A stretch of 64,000 nucleotides of DNA from Megalonaias nervosa. Taxonomy: Eukaryota; Mollusca; Bivalvia; Unionida; Unionidae. Positions 60,192 through 64,000 of this stretch are shown here, piece after piece. The stretch lies in assembly GCA_016617855.1 (NCBI GenBank), contig JAECUM010094028.1, forward strand, positions 1-64,000, read 5' to 3'. Within the stretch, counting starts at the first letter, position 1, and each line of letters begins with the position of its first letter. The notes beneath the pieces are model-generated. The model did no database searches, was not told the DNA's origin, and saw nothing but the letters and a program-made list of their open reading frames with translations. The translations under genes were made by a program, and so were the position numbers.

Positions 60192-60566
60192 TTATATTTT
60201 TTCTTTTTCTAACCCAGCATTAGTGTTGTTAGCCAACTCTGCTAGTTTTTGATTAGCAGCTTGGTTTATTATTTTACTGACATTTGCAGGCATCACTTCA
60301 GTGCTGGCCAGTTTCACTGGTTGAGGTTTTCATCGTATTAATCACGCTAGTCGATCCTTGATTGTTGAGAATGCATTGCTAGCAACATCGCCAACAGCGC
60401 CAATAGCTTTTTCACGACCAACATCAATAGCTTTCATTCCTAGTTGCTTTGCAAGCGGTATTGCTTTTGGGGCCATCCTTCTAAATAGACCTTGAACAAC
60501 ATCACCTAGTCCATCTCCATAGGTCGTTTTGTATACTGGTAATCGTGAATTTATTACCCTGACCAT
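60192..60566 (-). pseudogene. Small virion-like protein, 124 codons, two in-frame TGA
   Basis: Probable start at 60,566 (MVRVINSRLPVYKTTYG). The N-terminal half has 'YGDGLGDVVQGLFRR', basic and Gly-rich, followed by an amphipathic, Ala/Ile-rich helix region to 'FSTIKDRLA'. Two TGA codons (60,342 and 60,330) then interrupt the same frame, which continues to 60,192 with an Asn/Ala/Lys-rich tail. The build recalls adenovirus pVI/pX-like minor proteins, and a GDGLG stretch could be a protease site. Function is not certain. The frame upstream of 60,566 is open 21 codons further. Confidence 0.5.
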
Positions 60567-60641
60567 GGTTGGTCTATGAGTATTGTGTATAATCATATTA
60601 TTATTAAGTGATTTTATCACTAATTGCATCTAATTACATAC

Positions 60642-61654
60642 TCAGTCACTATGATAATCGTCACTAATTTCATTAATGAGAGACCGATAAACACCAATAT
60701 CCGTAACACCACCTGTAAATAATCGTTGACAAATATCAGCTGCTTCATTAATAATTTCTGGGGAATTATTACCAGCTCGTTTTCCTCCAATGAGAATTTC
60801 TAGTCGATCAACATCAGCAAGGACATTATTAGGACAAGTAATAAGACCACTTCCTAAACCACTTCCAGTTGCGCCAGGATCTTGATATTCTTCCTCTGTT
60901 ATTTTGACTGGTTGTCATTGTCGTGGTGATTGAAATCGTTTCATCATTTCTTGAAATTGTTGTTCTTGTTGCGGCGATGGTTGTTCTCGTTGTTGTTGTG
61001 GTGATGGTAATTCAAATTGTCGTTGTGGTGATGGTAATTCAAATTGTCGTTGTGGTGATGGTAATTCAAATTGTCGTTGTGGTGATGGTAATTCAAATTG
61101 TTTAGCTCTTTCTTCTATATATCTATGTACAGCCTCATCAAAGATATTAAAACTTCTAATATCTTCATTAGATCTGATTTCCGGAGTATCAGTAGCGATG
61201 CGATATACATCCCTAATCCAATTGGCAGAGCTTAGAGATTTAACATGTTCTGGTTTTTTACATATTTTTGTCTTTCATAATATCTAAACGCAACAATATC
61301 AATTAATTGCTTTGGGTCCTTGATAGCAGCAATACCTTCAGGTGTAAATTTATCTATTATCTTAATTCTGGTTCGTGGTTTTGGTTGTGGTTGTGGTTGA
61401 GCTGCTTGAATACGAGCGGCAATATCAACATGTAATGCTTCAAGAGCTCTTTGTGTTGCCTCAGTTGCTGTAACAATTTTCTTTGTTGGTTCGACAATCG
61501 GTTTAAATAATTGTTCTGTACCTTCTGTAAATTCTTCATGTGTTTGCTGACGCGCATGTAGTTGTTGTTTGACTAAATCACGGACGGGTAAATATTTTTT
61601 GATTGCCTCTAGTTGCTCTCGAGCTAATCTAGCTGAGTGTGGTTCTCCAATCAT
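60642..61654 (-). pseudogene. ~337-aa Gln/Pro-repeat protein, one shift and one TGA
   Basis: It starts at 61,654 (MIGEPHSARLAREQLEAIKKYL), with a long helical, Gln/Glu/Thr-rich first part and a 'QPQPQPKPR' linker near 61,380. At the A6 run near 61,253-61,258 the frame slips by one and continues ('SLSSANWIRDVYRIATD'). Four tandem copies of a nine-residue unit with ELPSPQRQ then span about 60,985-61,100, followed by an in-frame TGA at 60,915-60,917 and a Gly-rich stretch 'GATGSGLGSGL' before the end at 60,642. It is the outermost gene, 34 bp from the right inverted repeat. No family recognised; probably a structural or scaffold protein. Confidence 0.5.
60985..61105. repeat. 27-bp in-frame tandem repeat, about 4 copies
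   Basis: The unit 'attcaaattgtcgttgtgg' + 'tgatggta' repeats four times in phase with the codons of the minus-strand gene, giving nine-residue repeats (ELPSPQRQF). Confidence 0.9.
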
Positions 61655-61688
61655 TATTGATAATATTTATAATGGCTGTTTAATTTAC

Positions 61689-61931
61689 AGCAGCAGAGGA
61701 GGTTAACGACCAACGTTGAGTGACCAGCGCGTAAACGAAACACACCATAAAAAAAACCAAAGAGTTCGAGATAAAGTAACGAGATAAGCTAATCCAATTA
61801 GAGAAATCTCATGGTCAGTTAGAGGTTGTGGTTTAACGTTATTGACCTTTAAGATTTCCTTTTCGTAGGAAGGCTTATTTTTCATAAATAAGGTCTCGAA
61901 CAAAAATGGTCTGTTCACCTCCTCTGCTGCT
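61689..61931 (-). repeat. Right terminal inverted repeat, 243 bp
   Basis: Inverted counterpart of 45,106-45,348, same length. Its inner end 'agcagcagaggagg' and outer end 'cctcctctgctgct' are again inverted copies of one another. LINE sequence resumes at 61,932. Confidence 0.95.
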
Positions 61932-63345
61932 CGATGTGTGGGTTCTGCGCAGAGACGTCCACAATCGACATGATCTTCTCCATCAGGCAACTGCAGAAGT
62001 GCAGAGAACAACACAGACCCCTCTTCCTGGCCTTTATAGACCTCACCAAGGCGTTCGATCTGGTCAGCAGAGACGGACTCTTCACAATGCTGCAAAGATT
62101 GGATGCCCTCCAAAACTCCTAAGCATGGTCAAGTCCTTCCACGACAACATGAAAGGCACAGTGCAGTACGATGGCTCAAAGTCCGACCCCTTCAACATCC
62201 GCAGCGGAGTGAAACAAGGCTGCGTCCTTGCCCCCACGCTCTTCAGTATCTTCATTGCTGTCCTGCTCAAGTACACCTTTTGGACATCCACACAAGGGAC
62301 TACCTGCACATGCTATCAGATGGCAGACTGTTCAACCTGGCACAACTGAAGGCAAAGAGCAAAGTGCGAGAAGCAACCATCAGGGACATGCTCTTTGCAG
62401 ACGATGTTGCTCTAGCCACATGCACAGAAACTGAGCTACAGCGCCTGATGGACCGCTTTGCTAAAGCATGCAATGAGTTCGGTTGACCATCAGCCTAAAG
62501 AAAACCATCACGGCTCAGGACGTGGATCCCCCCAACATCATCATCAACAACTATGAACTAGAGGTAGTCAGTCAGTTCATGTACCTCGGCTCTACCATCA
62601 CCAACAACCTCTTGCTCGATGCTGAACTCAACAAGCAGATTGGAAAGGCATCAACAACTCTCTCCAGGTTGTCGCAGAGAGTGTGGAACAACATTATGCT
62701 GACCCTGAACACTAAGATATCCGTGTACCATGCCTATGTGCTAAGCATTCTCCTGTACACCAGTGAAACCTGGACCCTGTACACCTCACAGGAGAAAAGA
62801 CTGAGCACCTTTCACATGTGATGCTTCCGACGCATACTCAGTATAACCTGGAGCGATTGAGTGACAAACAATGAGGTGCTTGAACATGCCAAGATTCCCA
62901 GCATGGTCACACTCCTCCGCCAATGTCGCATCAGATGGCTGGTACATGTATATCGGGCAAAAGATCGATCGGACGGCCACATCTCTGTTTCAAGGATGTC
63001 TGCAAGCGCGAGATGAATGCCCTTGACATCGATGTCAACACCTGGGAAGAGCTTGCTCAGACAGGTCCAGCTGGCGACATGTTCTGATCACTGGTCTGAA
63101 AGCCAGCGAGGACAAGCTACGCTTGCTCGCTGATGAAAAGCGATCCCAGAAGAAGAAGAAGAAGAAGAAGCAGCTACAACCCACGCCAGACTCAACCTTC
63201 AAGTGCAGCAAGGACTGCCACTCCCATGTTGGGCTCTATTGCCACAGCAGACGCTGCACAACCACCAACTGGGGCATCTCTCATTGGTGCACTTCCATTG
63301 TCTCAAGACTAATGGATGCCAACACACACACACATACACACACAC
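61932..63345 (+). pseudogene. LINE retrotransposon, 3' portion (RT core, C-terminal domain, tail)
   Basis: Continuation of the RT gene interrupted at 45,105. 'STIDMIFSIRQLQ' near 61,965, 'LAFIDLTKAFDLV' near 62,030, 'SGVKQGCVLAPTLFSIF' near 62,205, 'FADDVAL' (catalytic Asp pair) near 62,395 and 'FMYLGSTI' near 62,580 are RT motifs in order but in three different frames. A C-terminal part with a 'CSKDC...GLYCHSRRC' knuckle lies near 63,205. It ends in a (CA)n-like stretch. Frameshifts and stops (for example near 62,105, 62,480 and 62,820) show decay since or before the insertion. Confidence 0.88.
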
Positions 63346-63613
63346 ACACAAAACTAAACCTTTCACAGCTATATGTAAAATTCTATTCCCACTGCATATA
63401 GCTAGAATTGTATCTGTGCACTGCTAGTTCACCTACTGTGTAGAACTGTATATAGGTTTTGGTCAGGCACATCCGTGATTAAGGTATCCAGTCATATAAA
63501 TAAACGATATGACATTATAGAAGCAAAAGGTTATTTAAACTAGCTGATTTTGTTGACAACCAGAAAGAAATACATGAAAGATATTTTTAATGCATGAAAA
63601 CCTGTTTTTAAAA
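63346..63613. other. Short flank, nothing recognised
   Basis: AT-rich sequence after the LINE tail. No further feature is recognised before the SINE. Confidence 0.5.
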
Positions 63614-63628
63614 GCCATTATTTCAAAT

Positions 63629-63944
63629 GTGTGTGATTTGGCTTTTTAATGTAGCTTTAACAATTTTTCAGCCATATCACTATGACATCTGCAGTGTGGC
63701 AGTTATAGTGATGTCTAGCACTGAGGCATCATGCCACAGACATGTAGCATAATGTCTCACCCAGTCACATTATCCTGTCACCAGGCCAACCAGTCCTAAC
63801 ACTAACTTCTTAATGCCGAGTGCCAAGCAAGGTAGCTGTTACTTCCATTTTTTTGAAGTCTTTGGTATGACTTGGCTGGGGTTCGAAGGCGCGACCTCCC
63901 ACATCCAAGGCAGATGCTCTAACCACTTGGCCACCGGAATGGTC
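63629..63944 (-). mobile_element. SINE-A copy, minus, with 15-bp target duplication
   Basis: Full-length copy with its head at the right ('ggccaccggaatggtc' on plus). The 15-mer 'gccattatttcaaat' lies at 63,614-63,628 and again at 63,945-63,959, a perfect target-site duplication indicating a comparatively recent insertion. Confidence 0.93.
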
Positions 63945-64000
63945 GCCATTATTTCAAATAATAATAAAGTACGTATTTAAAGTTTCAGATTGGTTGTTCA

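Larger units (their letters stand above)
45106..61931. mobile_element. Polinton/Maverick-type (adintovirus-like) element, 16,826 bp
   Basis: Bounded by 243-bp terminal inverted repeats that begin AG and end CT, and sitting inside one LINE reverse-transcriptase gene. It encodes a retroviral-type integrase, a DNA polymerase B-like protein, an A32/FtsK-like ATPase, an adenain-type protease, a jelly-roll-type major capsid protein and further virion-like genes. This is the hallmark set of Polintons and the animal adintoviruses. Size and gene density fit the class. At least ten genes carry stops or shifts, so this copy is probably not active, though the ATPase, protease, endonuclease and several small genes are open. 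Unusual cargo compared with textbook Polintons: an SF1 helicase and HNH joined to the polymerase, a free-standing homing-type HNH, and a fibre-like protein. Confidence 0.92.

Noticed and set aside
46551..60917. Alternative genetic code (TGA sense) in the element
   Set aside because: TAA stops and frameshifts also interrupt genes, and genes such as the 337-aa protein end in TGA. CpG decay explains the pattern more simply.
45106..61931. Contaminating free virus or misjoined contig
   Set aside because: Both junctions lie in the same LINE RT gene with motif order continuing across the insert, and both terminal repeats are complete.
61703..62113. 136-codon minus frame spanning the right repeat into LINE sequence
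   Set aside because: Chimera of repeat arm and antisense LINE, with no biological unit behind it.

Overview
The window reads as AT-rich animal nuclear DNA. It is dense in microsatellites, minisatellites, tRNA-derived SINEs, LINE remnants and short inverted-repeat elements. Two SINE families (labelled SINE-A and SINE-B here), long arrays of degenerate ~120-150 bp units (the 'aagatggccgcc...ggccatattgga' type and the 'gaccttgacctttgacc' type), and a single-exon DHHC palmitoyltransferase suggest a lophotrochozoan, most likely a mollusc. The species cannot be fixed from the sequence alone.

Layout: 1-22.9 kb is intergenic or intronic repeat-rich DNA with no gene I can support. At 22,989-24,176 (minus) lies the only host-type gene I recognise, a ZDHHC24-like protein acyltransferase. 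24.2-43.7 kb is again repeats: SINE copies, two decayed LINE fragments (33.5-34.6 kb plus; 36.6-37.8 kb minus) and hAT-like and microsatellite DNA. From about 43.7 kb to 63.3 kb runs a LINE retrotransposon whose reverse-transcriptase gene is split by a 16.8-kb insert.

The insert (45,106-61,931) is the centre of interest: a Polinton/Maverick-type (adintovirus-like) virus-like transposon with 243-bp terminal inverted repeats starting AG...CT. In order it carries an intact A32/FtsK-like packaging ATPase (-); a zinc-ribbon plus PLA2-like gene (+); a retroviral-type integrase (+); a large gene (-) in which a family B-like DNA polymerase, an SF1 helicase and an HNH domain follow one another; a Cys-rich zinc protein (+); a free-standing NUMOD/HNH endonuclease (+); a 2.2-kb non-coding island; an unknown 134-aa gene (+); and then a minus-strand virion block. 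That block comprises a minor-capsid/penton-like protein, a two-TM protein, a fibre-like protein with phage-tail-type shaft repeats, an adenain-type protease, a small core-like protein, a double-jelly-roll-type major capsid protein, a 124-aa small protein and a ~337-aa Gln/Pro-repeat protein.

The genes fit one replicative and packaging programme: integrase plus TIRs for insertion, polymerase-helicase for replication, ATPase and protease for packaging and maturation, and MCP, minor capsid and fibre for a particle. Most genes are broken by a few in-frame stops (predominantly TGA) and single-base frameshifts, so this is an ageing genomic copy. It is still nearly full length, with both TIRs present. 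All family calls come from motifs read by eye; no searches were run.
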